64,000 nucleotides of DNA from Cohnella endophytica (GTDB taxonomy: Bacteria > Bacillota > Bacilli > Paenibacillales > Paenibacillaceae). Position 1 is the stretch's first letter, and the number at the start of each line of letters is the position of its first letter. The notes beneath the pieces were generated by a model. It saw only the letters and a list, made by a program, of their open reading frames with translations, was not told where the DNA came from and did not search any database. Positions 7,833 to 16,381 of the stretch are shown here, piece after piece. The DNA lies in the NCBI RefSeq assembly GCF_003628305.1, contig NZ_RBZM01000005.1:1-64000 (forward strand). The letters run 5' to 3'. Position numbers and translations under genes: made by a program.

Positions 7833-8569
7833 CCGATTATCGGTTTTATCGCTTAAGCGGGTTAGAGAAAAGCTGGGCGATAACGATCGGATGCGGGAGT
7901 TGTTTTGCGGCGGCGTGGCTTCTGTACGGTTATGCGTTCGTTGGAATAGCGACGGCTTCGCTGGGACTTTTCTATCCGCGTTATTATGCGCGGGCATTAG
8001 GCCGTAAACGGAGGGATAAGCTGAGGCGGCAATTCAAAGAGGCTCTTCAGGCATTGTCGTCTCTTCTCTCGGCTGGAAGATCCGTAGAGAATGCTTTTAT
8101 GTCGCTGGAGCAGGATTTGGTCCTGCTCATCGGAGAAGAGCAATCCGATTTGTTGGCGGAGTTAAGAGCAATAGCTAACCGGCTTCTTAATGGCGAACCG
8201 ATTGAGATCGGATTGCAGGACTTCGCCAGGCGGTCGGAGCTGGAGGAAGTGACGAATTTCTCGGACGTCATTCGCATTTGCAAAAAAACGGGAGGAGATC
8301 TGGTCGAGGTCGTGCGCAGAACTTCGTATTTAATAAGCGAAAAGCTGGAGGTGGAACTCGAGGTAGAAGTGCTAATCGCCCAGAAAAAATTCGAATCGCG
8401 GATCATGATCGGGATGCCCTTTGCTTTCGTAGGAATTCTGCAAGTCATGGCGGGAGATTATATGCAGCCCCTACATAAGGGGATGGGAATCGTAGTTTTG
8501 ACCGTCTGTTTGTTCTTATTGTTGGGCTGTTGCCGCTGGATCTTTCGGATCATGGATATCCGATTATGA
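7829..8569 (+). CDS. tadB: TadB-like inner membrane platform protein (T2SSF)
   Basis: A 246-residue type II secretion F-domain protein. GTG at 7829 forms a GTGA overlap with the cpaF stop and has CCAAGGAGGGG upstream. Two N-terminal hydrophobic segments (residues ~15-55) precede a cytoplasmic T2SSF helical domain (RRQFKEALQALSSLLSAGRS, residues ~70-190, including ICKKTGGDLVEVV). Two C-terminal helices follow. TadB and TadC form the membrane platform that the CpaF ATPase works on. Confidence 0.9.
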   Translation: MTDYRFYRLSGLEKSWAITIGCGSCFAAAWLLYGYAFVGIATASLGLFYPRYYARALGRKRRDKLRRQFKEALQALSSLLSAGRSVENAFMSLEQDLVLLIGEEQSDLLAELRAIANRLLNGEPIEIGLQDFARRSELEEVTNFSDVIRICKKTGGDLVEVVRRTSYLISEKLEVELEVEVLIAQKKFESRIMIGMPFAFVGILQVMAGDYMQPLHKGMGIVVLTVCLFLLLGCCRWIFRIMDIRL

Positions 8570-9411
8570 GCGGCGTTTTGTTGGTACCGTGTTGCTTGAT
8601 CATTTTCGCGATATACGTCTGGTTAACGATACGGGCGCGGATAACCCGAGTGGAATGGAGATCATTCCGATTTCATATCGATCCTTTTGTTGCGCTCATG
8701 AAGTTGAAGTGGGTTGGCGCGAAGGTATTTCCACTATTGCACAGGCAAAGACTCGCCTTGTCGTTATTAAACGGGGGTAAGTGCACGTCGGAAATGTTCA
8801 CGAATTGGGCGGCCGAAAGCTTCGGCTTGGGCTACCTGGCGCTCATGGGCACGGGGGTATTGGCGCTGTTAGCGCGGAATCCGACATTATTGTTTTTCGG
8901 AATATTACTCGGCGCTTGCCTTCCCATGCTTCGCGCGAAAGAGTTGTCCAATAAAGTAATTGCGAGAAGACACGCGATCCTTATGGAATTGCCCGAATTA
9001 CTGAGCAAGCTTTTATTGATGGTGAACGCGGGAGAGAACGTCATGAAGGCTCTAGCGAGGGCCGCCGAGCAAAAAGCAAACAGCGATAATCCATTGTACA
9101 GAGAATTGAAGGCCGCGCTCGAAGGATTGAAGCGGGGAGAAAACTTGGCGGTTGCGTTGGAAGAGATGGGGCGCAGATGCGCAGTTCCCGAAGTACAGCG
9201 ATTCGCAACGACGATTCTGATTAATGCCCGAAGAGGCGGAGGGGAATTCGTTCCGGCTTTACGGGAATTGACAAGACAGATGTGGGAGAAAAGAAAGACG
9301 ATTGCCCGAACGCTGGGGGAGCAAGCCTCTACGCGAATGGCGTTCCCCCTGACGATTATTTTTATGATAATTATGGTGCTTGTCGGAGCGCCGACGGTAT
9401 TGATGATGTAG
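8566..9411 (+). CDS. tadC: TadC-like inner membrane platform protein (T2SSF)
   Basis: A 281-residue partner of TadB. It starts at ATG 8566 in an ATGA overlap with tadB. Membrane segments are at the N-terminus (VLLVPCCLIIFAIYVWLTI) and around residues 85-130. A T2SSF domain (RHAILMELPELLSKLLLMVNAGENVMKAL ... INARRGGGEFVPALREL) ends in a final helix (AFPLTIIFMIIMVLVGAPTVLM). The TadB/TadC pair in this order is diagnostic of Tad systems. Confidence 0.9.
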   Translation: MSGVLLVPCCLIIFAIYVWLTIRARITRVEWRSFRFHIDPFVALMKLKWVGAKVFPLLHRQRLALSLLNGGKCTSEMFTNWAAESFGLGYLALMGTGVLALLARNPTLLFFGILLGACLPMLRAKELSNKVIARRHAILMELPELLSKLLLMVNAGENVMKALARAAEQKANSDNPLYRELKAALEGLKRGENLAVALEEMGRRCAVPEVQRFATTILINARRGGGEFVPALRELTRQMWEKRKTIARTLGEQASTRMAFPLTIIFMIIMVLVGAPTVLMM

Positions 9412-9432
9412 ACATAAGACTCAAGCGAAAGG

Positions 9433-9645
9433 ATGAGGAAGATGATCGGTTATGTGTTGAAGAACGGAGTTAAGGCGTTAGGAGCGCTATGGCGCGACGA
9501 GGAAGGCTTAGGCACGCTGGAGCTTGTTCTGATCGCGGCGGTATTGATCATAGTAGCCATATTCTTTAAGGATTGGATTCTAGAATTTATCGGCAATTTA
9601 ATGGACTCCATTGAAGGTAAATCAGATTCGCTCTTCAAGGATTAA
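9433..9645 (+). CDS. Flp-family type IVb pilin
   Basis: A 70-residue protein with a class III pilin leader: a basic N-terminus, then EEG followed by LGTLELVLIAAVLIIVAIFF. Cleavage after Gly would give a mature start with Glu at position 5, the prepilin peptidase signature. The mature peptide is ~45 residues, typical of Flp1-type pilins. It is the likely major subunit of the pilus made by this operon. The RBS is AAAGGATGAGG. Confidence 0.88.
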   Translation: MRKMIGYVLKNGVKALGALWRDEEGLGTLELVLIAAVLIIVAIFFKDWILEFIGNLMDSIEGKSDSLFKD

Positions 9646-9649
9646 ATCG

Positions 9650-10339
9650 ATGACGATATTCAGGTCCAAGCGACTTCGATTATGGGGCGATGATACCGGA
9701 ACGGTTACGCTTGAAGCATCCATGATTTTCCCGTGGGTATTTTTGATGACTTTGATCGTGCTGCTTTTCTCGTTATTTATTTCGCAACGCGCGCTTCTCT
9801 ATTATGGCGTTTCGGTTACGGCTGAGAGAACAGCCTTCAATTGGTCGAATTCGGCGAAGGAAACTTTGACGGGCGCGTATCCGGAAGGGCGATACGACGG
9901 GTTATACTGGCGCCTTGCGGATGACGGACTGGTTCTGGGCCTATTCGGACTCGGGGGTGAGAGCGGGGCGACGCAAGTTGATGTAATTCCGGGAATGGAA
10001 GGAACTACGGGGGCATCGCCGGCGGACAAGCTTCGCAGGGGAGCGTTCGAATCGGCGTCGAAACGCTTGCTTGGAGCGGGTAAGTTAAGTTATCTCAATA
10101 TCGGAATCAAACGCGAGATCGAAGCGCGAGTGGAGATCGGATGGTTGCCGGCTCCGCTTGCATGGTTAAGAGGCGATGAGCGTGCGGGAGCTAAATCTTC
10201 CGCTTTGATTGTCGAACCCGCGGAATTCCTGCGCTCGTTTAATTTGATTCGATATTACGCTTCCAAGATGAAAGAAGCGCCGGGAGGGGAAACCGAATAT
10301 CGCGATAAGGCGGGCGACGTCCTTAAGAAACGCGGTTGA
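9650..10339 (+). CDS. TadE-like pseudopilin
   Basis: A 229-residue protein. The N-terminal DTG/TVTLEASMIFPWVFLMTLIVLL is a TadE-type prepilin-like segment (Gly, then Glu at position 5, then a hydrophobic helix). The rest (residues ~50-229) is an extracytoplasmic domain with no motif I recognise. The ATG at 9650 lies 4 nt after the flp stop, with CAAGG upstream. It is a minor pilin or assembly factor of the Tad pilus. Confidence 0.8.
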   Translation: MTIFRSKRLRLWGDDTGTVTLEASMIFPWVFLMTLIVLLFSLFISQRALLYYGVSVTAERTAFNWSNSAKETLTGAYPEGRYDGLYWRLADDGLVLGLFGLGGESGATQVDVIPGMEGTTGASPADKLRRGAFESASKRLLGAGKLSYLNIGIKREIEARVEIGWLPAPLAWLRGDERAGAKSSALIVEPAEFLRSFNLIRYYASKMKEAPGGETEYRDKAGDVLKKRG

Positions 10340-10366
10340 TGAAGCGTGGGAAAGAGAGGGGAAAGA

Positions 10367-12673
10367 ATGGAACAGCTGCGGAAATGGGGCTTAAGGCGAG
10401 TCTTCGGGAGATTAGCGGTGAAGAAATCGACATCGGGTACCGTTACGATTTATTTCGTTGCCGCGACCGCGGCGTTCGTTCTTCTGTCCGCACTGCTTAT
10501 TGATTTCGCGCGAATCGCGGCTTTTCGTAAGCAAGCCGAGCTAGCGGCGAAGTCCGGGATCCGATCGACTCTTTCTTCCTATGATCCGCTCCTGTACGAG
10601 AGATACGGTTTATTCATAAGGGGAGGAGAACCTGCGAACGAATTGTTTCGCCAGACGTTGGAAGGGAACGTCGCCAAGCATGCCGAGGGGGATTTTTCGT
10701 ATTTGGATGTCGAATGGGGGGAGACGGAAGTCACGGAAAGCCGTCCGTTAGCCGATCACGGGGTGTTCCGCAGACAGATCCTCGAGGAAATGAAATATAA
10801 AGCACCGATCGACCTCGCGATCGAGTTGACAGAACGTTTTCGAGGCGTATCGAACGGGATGAAAGAGGCGGTTCAAACCGTAAACCTGTTAGAAGCTATG
10901 CGCAAAGCCTACGATAGACGCGAATCTGCTTTGGATGACGCGTTAGCCGCGCAGACGAACCTCGGGAAAACGGTAATGAAGCTAATTGAGAAAAAAGTGC
11001 CATACCCTCCGGCGACTTCGCATGCCGGCAAACCGGCGGGAGACGTAGGTACGATAGTAGAAGTAGCGGAACAATATGAGGACTATGTAAGCAAGCGGCA
11101 AGAAGATGATGCGAGTAGGGAGGTTCAACGATTAACGGAAGAAGAGAAGAAGCGGAAGCAGGAGAGCGTCCAAAAGAAAAGCGAAGATAACAAGGAGGAG
11201 ACCGTAATAGAGAAGGGCCCGCGTTACGAAGCGATAATCGCCGCTTATGAGTCGGGAGCGTTTGCATTGGCGAAGGCTTTAAGCAACGATTCGGACAATA
11301 TACGCCTGAGGTCCTTGGCTGCAGGAGAAGAGGCTAGGACGGCTTTGTCCAAAGCCGAGGTAGCCAATGACGAGATGAAAGCGATCATCGCCCAAGCGAA
11401 AAGTCTTCCTAAGGCATCCCCCGCCGAAGATATGTCGGATGGAGAGCAGTCGGTAGGAACGGAGCAAATTGAATCGATGGAACAACTGCGTAATTCGGCG
11501 GAGGAACTTATCTTAGAGCCGCTGTTCATGGATGAGTTCGCTTCGGAGATTAATATGCAGATGACGCAGGGAGATAAGCTGGCCGACGAGACGGCATCAT
11601 TTGCGGGAATGGCATCCACGGTACCCGGTTCAACGGGAAGAGAGCAAGAGTTGTGGGAGGAAACCGATAAACTTCAGCAACGATTTTCCGAATACGTGCG
11701 GACGTTTGGCGCCGATGGATCTGTCGTTCATCAGCGAGAGGAACGCTTGACCGCTCATCGTTCACAAGACAAGGAACGAAAGCAAGAGGAGAAGAAGGCG
11801 CAATCGGCTTGGACGGGTGCAACCAATTTTCTCGGAACTTTAACGGGGATTACCGGTTCCGACGAAGAAAAGGCTTTTTTCGATCAGATACACGGCCTTT
11901 ACCAAGTCAATAGGGAATGGAACAAAGGGGAGGATGAGAAGGCGGTTACCGGCAGACCAAGCGATCCATCCGATGGCAGGGATAAGGCGCTCGACGCTTC
12001 AAGCGGTTTGATGGATGCTCTGTTGGGCTCCATGACGGGAGCGAGGGACCAGCTTTATTTTTCCGAATACGCGATGTCCCGCTTATCTTATTACCACCCA
12101 TCGCTCGTAAAGGAGATGCTACGAGGCGGCGAAACTTCGCTAGATATCCATATGCAGGAAACGGAGTACATCTTGTACGGGTTGAATAATCCCGCTGGTA
12201 ATATCGCGGCAGCATATAGCGAAATCTTTGCTTTTCGTTTGGCGATTCGAACGATGGAGGGATTAATCGAATGCCGATCGTTGGGACATCCGCTTCTCGT
12301 GCTGGCCGCGGCGCTGGTGTACGGAATTACGAAAGCGGTACTCGATCTGACTAGTCTCGTCGAGAACGGCAAAGTCCAATTGTCCAAGTATTTGAAGGTC
12401 GATACCCGATACGAGGATTATTTGAGGATATTTTTGCTATCGAATGGAGGCTCGGCTAATCAGTTGGCGAGAACGATAGCGGTAATCGAGCATGCTACCG
12501 ATTTGGATTTTCGTGGAGCGTATACATACGCCAGCGGGGAAGTGACCGCCTCGGTTCGGTTATGGTTTTTCCCAGGCTTGCTTAAGATCCTAGGGAAGTT
12601 TGGCCATCTCGGAGGATCGATAAAGGGGAACCGTTATGAAGCGACTTATGCTGCGGATAGCTCCTATCAATAG
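10367..12673 (+). CDS. Large TadG-like pseudopilin (DUF5702-like)
   Basis: A 768-residue protein. ATG 10367 is preceded by GAGAGGGG; an in-frame GTG at 10346 is less likely. The segment TSGTVTIYFVAATAAFVLLSA is prepilin-like but has Tyr where Glu5 is expected. It is followed by DFARIAAFRKQAELAAKSGI and a YDPLLYERYGLF element seen in DUF5702-type proteins. The long extracytoplasmic body is rich in Glu, Lys and Ala with coiled-coil stretches (residues ~230-280, ~440-480). It is probably a minor pilus subunit or adhesin-like component; function beyond Tad context is unknown. It overlaps the next gene by 38 nt. Confidence 0.72.
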   Translation: MEQLRKWGLRRVFGRLAVKKSTSGTVTIYFVAATAAFVLLSALLIDFARIAAFRKQAELAAKSGIRSTLSSYDPLLYERYGLFIRGGEPANELFRQTLEGNVAKHAEGDFSYLDVEWGETEVTESRPLADHGVFRRQILEEMKYKAPIDLAIELTERFRGVSNGMKEAVQTVNLLEAMRKAYDRRESALDDALAAQTNLGKTVMKLIEKKVPYPPATSHAGKPAGDVGTIVEVAEQYEDYVSKRQEDDASREVQRLTEEEKKRKQESVQKKSEDNKEETVIEKGPRYEAIIAAYESGAFALAKALSNDSDNIRLRSLAAGEEARTALSKAEVANDEMKAIIAQAKSLPKASPAEDMSDGEQSVGTEQIESMEQLRNSAEELILEPLFMDEFASEINMQMTQGDKLADETASFAGMASTVPGSTGREQELWEETDKLQQRFSEYVRTFGADGSVVHQREERLTAHRSQDKERKQEEKKAQSAWTGATNFLGTLTGITGSDEEKAFFDQIHGLYQVNREWNKGEDEKAVTGRPSDPSDGRDKALDASSGLMDALLGSMTGARDQLYFSEYAMSRLSYYHPSLVKEMLRGGETSLDIHMQETEYILYGLNNPAGNIAAAYSEIFAFRLAIRTMEGLIECRSLGHPLLVLAAALVYGITKAVLDLTSLVENGKVQLSKYLKVDTRYEDYLRIFLLSNGGSANQLARTIAVIEHATDLDFRGAYTYASGEVTASVRLWFFPGLLKILGKFGHLGGSIKGNRYEATYAADSSYQ

Positions 12674-13610
12674 AAGAAGACTCGCGGCTGCGCATGGGAG
12701 CGTGACGCTCGAGACGGCGCTGGTGATGCCGGTTTTCTTGATATTCGTGCTTTTTCTGGTCTTCATGATTCAGACCGCGATCATCTCCATGGCCTTTCAC
12801 GGAGCGCTATCTCAGACGGCAAGGCAAGCGGCGTCCGCTTGGTATCCCGTTTCTCTTGGGATTGAACAGGCTAAGGAAACGAAAGTCGGCCAACAAGCCG
12901 AGAAATGGAACGAAAAGTGGTTAAGCGTTGGAGAAACCGTCGGCAAATACGGAAAGTGGCTACCTTCGCCGATGAAGGAATGGGCGGAGCAAGCGTCCAA
13001 CGGTTCGTTGTCGTTAGAGCAGCAAGCGGTTCGGCTGGCATTCGGACAGTTAATGAAGCCGTTCGTCGATGAGAACGTGTTGGAAGATTCGCGGATTCGC
13101 CTTACTTCCGTTGTATTGCCGGATGGAGATGATCGCGCTCAAGCTTACTTAACCATCGAAGCGGAATATAAGCTTCCGATGAAGGTCCCGTTTATTGGAC
13201 GTAGCCTAGTTCTCCGGAGTTCAGCTCGCGAGCGCGTTTGGATTGGCGGAAGTCCGTCGGCGTCTAGGTTGGATAAAGAAGGCGAGGGGGAGGCTTTCGA
13301 AGTTTCGTTCGTTTCCTTGGAGCCGAATCCGGTCAGACCCGGTCGCAAAGCGACTCTGGTCATTCGCACGAAGCCGGGCACGACCGTAGACTTGTCCATC
13401 GTGTATAAGAGCGGACTAAGTCAAGCTAAGCATCTAGGGTCGGCGATGGCGGATGGCTCTGGGCTCGTATCATGGACATGGCACGTGTCGGGGAGGACGA
13501 CTCCCGGACAATGGAATCTGCAAGTCGCGAATCATTCGGGAGGCCTGTGGAAACGAGATTTCGAAGTCGCGGGCAAGAAAAGCGCGGTTACCGGGGAGGC
13601 CGAACAGTGA
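12636..13610 (+). CDS. TadE-like pseudopilin with extracellular domain
   Basis: A 324-residue protein. AAHG/SVTLETALVMPVFLIFVLFL near residue 20 is a clean TadE/Flp-type segment with Glu5. A ~150-residue middle domain follows, and the C-terminal ~90 residues look like an Ig/YtkA-type beta domain (SLEPNPVRPGRKATLVIRTK ... GQWNLQVANHSGG). The start lies inside the previous gene, with AAAGGGG 7 nt upstream. The stop overlaps the prepilin peptidase GTG by 4 nt. Confidence 0.8.
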   Translation: MKRLMLRIAPINRRRLAAAHGSVTLETALVMPVFLIFVLFLVFMIQTAIISMAFHGALSQTARQAASAWYPVSLGIEQAKETKVGQQAEKWNEKWLSVGETVGKYGKWLPSPMKEWAEQASNGSLSLEQQAVRLAFGQLMKPFVDENVLEDSRIRLTSVVLPDGDDRAQAYLTIEAEYKLPMKVPFIGRSLVLRSSARERVWIGGSPSASRLDKEGEGEAFEVSFVSLEPNPVRPGRKATLVIRTKPGTTVDLSIVYKSGLSQAKHLGSAMADGSGLVSWTWHVSGRTTPGQWNLQVANHSGGLWKRDFEVAGKKSAVTGEAEQ

Positions 13611-14092
13611 ACGGATGGGAGATAACGGTCGTCGGACTATTGTTGGTTACGGCTTGTTGGACAGATGTGCGCAACATGCGCATCCCGAATGAATTGACCG
13701 TAGTATTCGCGGGAAGCGGGTTATTATATCAAACCTTCGCGCACGGAATATTGGGCTTGGGTTGGGCGATTACAGGTGCTCTAGCCGGTTTCGTCCCTCT
13801 CTACGCGATGAATCGATTGGGCGGAATGGGGGGAGGAGACGTCAAATGGTTTGGGGCATTCGGCATGTGGGCAGGGGCTTCGTTAACGGCATGGTTGGTT
13901 ATGTTATCGATTCTGTACGCCGGAGGAATCGCATGCGTTCTGATGTTGCTTCGATTACCGGGAATACGAATATGGGGAGGAAAGCTGAAGTGGCCTTGGG
14001 GGAGCCACCCGCTCGCAGGAGGAAGGGGCGTTCAATTCCCTTTCATGCTTGCTGTGGCACCCGGATTCGTCACCTTACTTTGGAAAGGATAG
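13607..14092 (+). CDS. Prepilin peptidase, A24 family (TadV/CpaA-like)
   Basis: A 161-residue membrane aspartic protease. The two catalytic Asp motifs are visible: TDVRNMRIPN (residue ~18) and GGMGGGDVKWFGAFG (residue ~75, the GxGD type). It lacks the N-terminal methyltransferase domain of PilD, as expected for TadV/CpaA. It would process the Flp pilin and the TadE-like proteins encoded just upstream. GTG start 13607 is coupled (GTGA), with GGGGAGG upstream. Confidence 0.92.
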   Translation: MNGWEITVVGLLLVTACWTDVRNMRIPNELTVVFAGSGLLYQTFAHGILGLGWAITGALAGFVPLYAMNRLGGMGGGDVKWFGAFGMWAGASLTAWLVMLSILYAGGIACVLMLLRLPGIRIWGGKLKWPWGSHPLAGGRGVQFPFMLAVAPGFVTLLWKG

Positions 14093-14101
14093 GGATAAAG
14101 C

Positions 14102-15655
14102 ATGGAAACTTTGGCGGTTAGGTTCGAACAGAGGCGCGGACATTTTATGATCGTAGAGCGGGAGCCTTCGCTAACAAGGGAGGATCTGAATGAAACCCAG
14201 CTTCAGATGATGAAGCGATGCGAGATACCGTGTCTACTTCCGCTCGATATCGAGGAGGTCGACGGCCGGGTATCCTTGCGCTATGCATTGTCCGGGACGC
14301 GAATGCTTTCCGAAGCGACGAGAACTGCGGATTGGTCGATGTCCGAGATGATGGGAGCATTATGCAGACTAGGTGAAGCGCTGGAGGAATGCAGACTATA
14401 TTTGCTGGACGCCGATCGGATCAGGCTGCAGGATGAATTCATTTTCGTCGGAGAAGGATGGAACGACTTGAAGTTCACCTATTTGCCGGTCGATATGCCG
14501 ACTCTCCGCCGGGCGGATGACTTGGAGCGGCTCATCATTCGATGGATGATGAAGGTCAAGGAGCCCGAAGGTCTGACGATGCAAGCCGTACTGAGGCTTG
14601 TTGCCAGTCCTGGCTTTATACCGATCAGCTTGAGCAGGTACGCGAGACAATACTTATCCGGCACTTCTTCGGGCAGGGAAGCGGTATCCTCGAATGACTC
14701 GGAATTATCGAAAGTGCCGCTTTCGGCGTCACTTCAAGATATTAGGCGTATTCCGGAAACCGATGCCGAATCCCAGGAGATCAGAAAAAACCGGCCCTGG
14801 AATTTATTCCATCCGGATTCCGGCGATTTACGTCCCGTCTCCGAAATGTGGGGGGAAGCGCCGGATTATTCGTGGAGGGGGGTCGAAGATCAACTATCAG
14901 CAGCTACGGTTGACGAAGAGCTCAATAAACCGCTGGATATTTCAAGGTGGCGCATCGTGATTGTATGTATTTCGGTATTTGCCTCTGCGGTTAGCTGGAG
15001 GTTCTTATACTTGGAACGTCCCGGCGGACTCCTCTTAATGTTATGTCTCTGTTTGACTCTTGGCATCGGTGCTACCGTCGCTTGGTTATGGAACGGAGTC
15101 CCAAGCAGACATAGTGGACGCCCGGAAGCGAAGCTGACGAACATGCGGGACGATCCTAGTTGGAATGAAGGACCGCTTCCGGTGCAAGGGCCAAGATTTC
15201 CGAGCATCCCGAGAATGGAAGCGGTCCAACCCCCGCTGTTCCAACAAGCGGAGGAGGCGGCGAAAGGAGCGTTGCCGGGAGAGACGACTTGGGTATCCGG
15301 TTCGAGCCATGAGACGGCTTTACTAAATCGCGATCGCGAATCGAGAGCGGATGTTCAATATGTGCTCATGAATAAGATGCATCCGAACAGTCGGATCCCC
15401 TTAAGCGGTCAATCGCTCGTCATCGGAAGATCCGCGGATGTCGCGCAGCATGTCGACGAGTCGACCGGAATATCTCGAGCGCACGTGGAGCTCATCCGCG
15501 TATCCGATCAATGGAAAGTAAAGGATCTCGGTTCGCGCAACGGAAGCAGACTGAACGATAAACCGATGGCTCCTTACGAGCTTTATGCGCTGCAGACGGG
15601 AGATTGCTTGACGTTGGCTGTTTCGGAGTATCGGTTTCAACGCTCGGACGGGTGA
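14102..15655 (+). CDS. DUF6382/FHA-domain membrane protein of the Tad operon
   Basis: A 517-residue protein. The N-terminal ~190 residues resemble the DUF6382 domain found with FHA proteins in Firmicutes. One or two membrane segments lie around residues 280-325 (IVIVCISVFASAVSWRFLYL; LLLMLCLCLTLGIGATVAWL). The C-terminal 80 residues are an FHA domain with the phosphothreonine-binding motifs IGRS, SRAHVEL and DLGSRNGSRLN. It starts 10 nt after the prepilin peptidase and is the last gene of the operon. An FHA domain suggests the pilus is controlled by Ser/Thr phosphorylation; that link is inference. Confidence 0.85.
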   Translation: METLAVRFEQRRGHFMIVEREPSLTREDLNETQLQMMKRCEIPCLLPLDIEEVDGRVSLRYALSGTRMLSEATRTADWSMSEMMGALCRLGEALEECRLYLLDADRIRLQDEFIFVGEGWNDLKFTYLPVDMPTLRRADDLERLIIRWMMKVKEPEGLTMQAVLRLVASPGFIPISLSRYARQYLSGTSSGREAVSSNDSELSKVPLSASLQDIRRIPETDAESQEIRKNRPWNLFHPDSGDLRPVSEMWGEAPDYSWRGVEDQLSAATVDEELNKPLDISRWRIVIVCISVFASAVSWRFLYLERPGGLLLMLCLCLTLGIGATVAWLWNGVPSRHSGRPEAKLTNMRDDPSWNEGPLPVQGPRFPSIPRMEAVQPPLFQQAEEAAKGALPGETTWVSGSSHETALLNRDRESRADVQYVLMNKMHPNSRIPLSGQSLVIGRSADVAQHVDESTGISRAHVELIRVSDQWKVKDLGSRNGSRLNDKPMAPYELYALQTGDCLTLAVSEYRFQRSDG

Positions 15656-15667
15656 AGCTTGGGGAAA

Positions 15668-15718
15668 CCAACTCTAAGATAACGCCGCGGTCCGACCGTG
15701 ACGTCATCTTAGAGTTGG
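15668..15718. terminator. 51-bp palindrome between convergent genes
   Basis: CCAACTCTAAGAT at the left is exactly mirrored by ATCTTAGAGTTGG at the right; the interior is also partly self-complementary (AACGCCGCGGTC / GACCGTGACGT). It lies between the FHA gene and the minus-strand DJ-1 gene. There is no clear T run on either side, so it may act as a bidirectional terminator by structure alone or as a protein-binding site. Confidence 0.65.
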
Positions 15719-15733
15719 CTGGCAAACGAGGGT

Positions 15734-16264
15734 TTAATAAGCGCTGACGCCGATTTTCCGAATAATAGCGTCAATGAAGGCCGGCTCGTCTTCCGGCTTG
15801 CGAGAGGTTATCAGGTTGCCGTCCTCGACGACTTCACGGTCGACGAACGTTCCGCCGGCTTGGATCATCTCCTCCGATATGCCGGGGAATGAAGTTAATG
15901 TCTTGCCCTGTAACAGTCCTGCGGAAGCGAGAACCTGCGGGCCGTGGCAGATGGCCGCAATCGGAATTCCCAGTTTTTCCGCTTCCTTAACAAAGCGAAG
16001 GACGCTCTCGTCGTCGCGTAAATGAGAAGGAGATTTCCCGCCCGGAATTACGACTGCTTCATAATCCCCAGCTTGGGCATCCCTTGCCGCAAGATGCGAA
16101 ACGTAAGACACGGTACCGTTCTTGCCTTTAAGCTCGGCTTCTTTTTCTTTGCTTATAATTACGCCTTCCGTTCCGTTCTCGATCAAAGCATCGAACGGCT
16201 GGCTCATTTCGGAATCCTCGAACTCGTCGGCCAGCAAGAAAGCTACTTTTTTGGTCATCTGCTT
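15734..16264 (-). CDS. DJ-1/PfpI family protein (type 1 glutamine amidotransferase-like)
   Basis: A 176-residue protein starting MKQMTKKVAFLLADEFEDSE. The nucleophile elbow IAAICHGPQVLAS (Cys about residue 109) and the upstream Glu of DEFEDSE are those of PfpI/YfkM-type stress proteins (protease, deglycase or chaperone roles proposed in the family). The ATG 16264 start is preceded by GGAAGGG at a slightly long spacing. An in-frame upstream GTG is possible. It is monocistronic. Confidence 0.92.
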   Translation of the reverse strand, partial: KQMTKKVAFLLADEFEDSEMSQPFDALIENGTEGVIISKEKEAELKGKNGTVSYVSHLAARDAQAGDYEAVVIPGGKSPSHLRDDESVLRFVKEAEKLGIPIAAICHGPQVLASAGLLQGKTLTSFPGISEEMIQAGGTFVDREVVEDGNLITSRKPEDEPAFIDAIIRKIGVSAY

Positions 16265-16351
16265 CATTGTTAACACATCCCTTCCTTTAATCCTAAAGTA
16301 CCCCAATCAAAGGAGAGCTAATCCCAGTGTCGCGTCGCAAGTTATCGGGGG

Positions 16352-16381
16352 AACGAAAAAAGCGACCCGCAAGCGGGTCAC
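16352..16381 (-). terminator. Intrinsic terminator of the TIGR01777 epimerase gene
   Basis: Read on minus, GACCCGC / GCGGGTC with a 2-nt centre is followed by GCTTTTTTC. It overlaps the stop codon region of the minus-strand gene. Confidence 0.88.
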
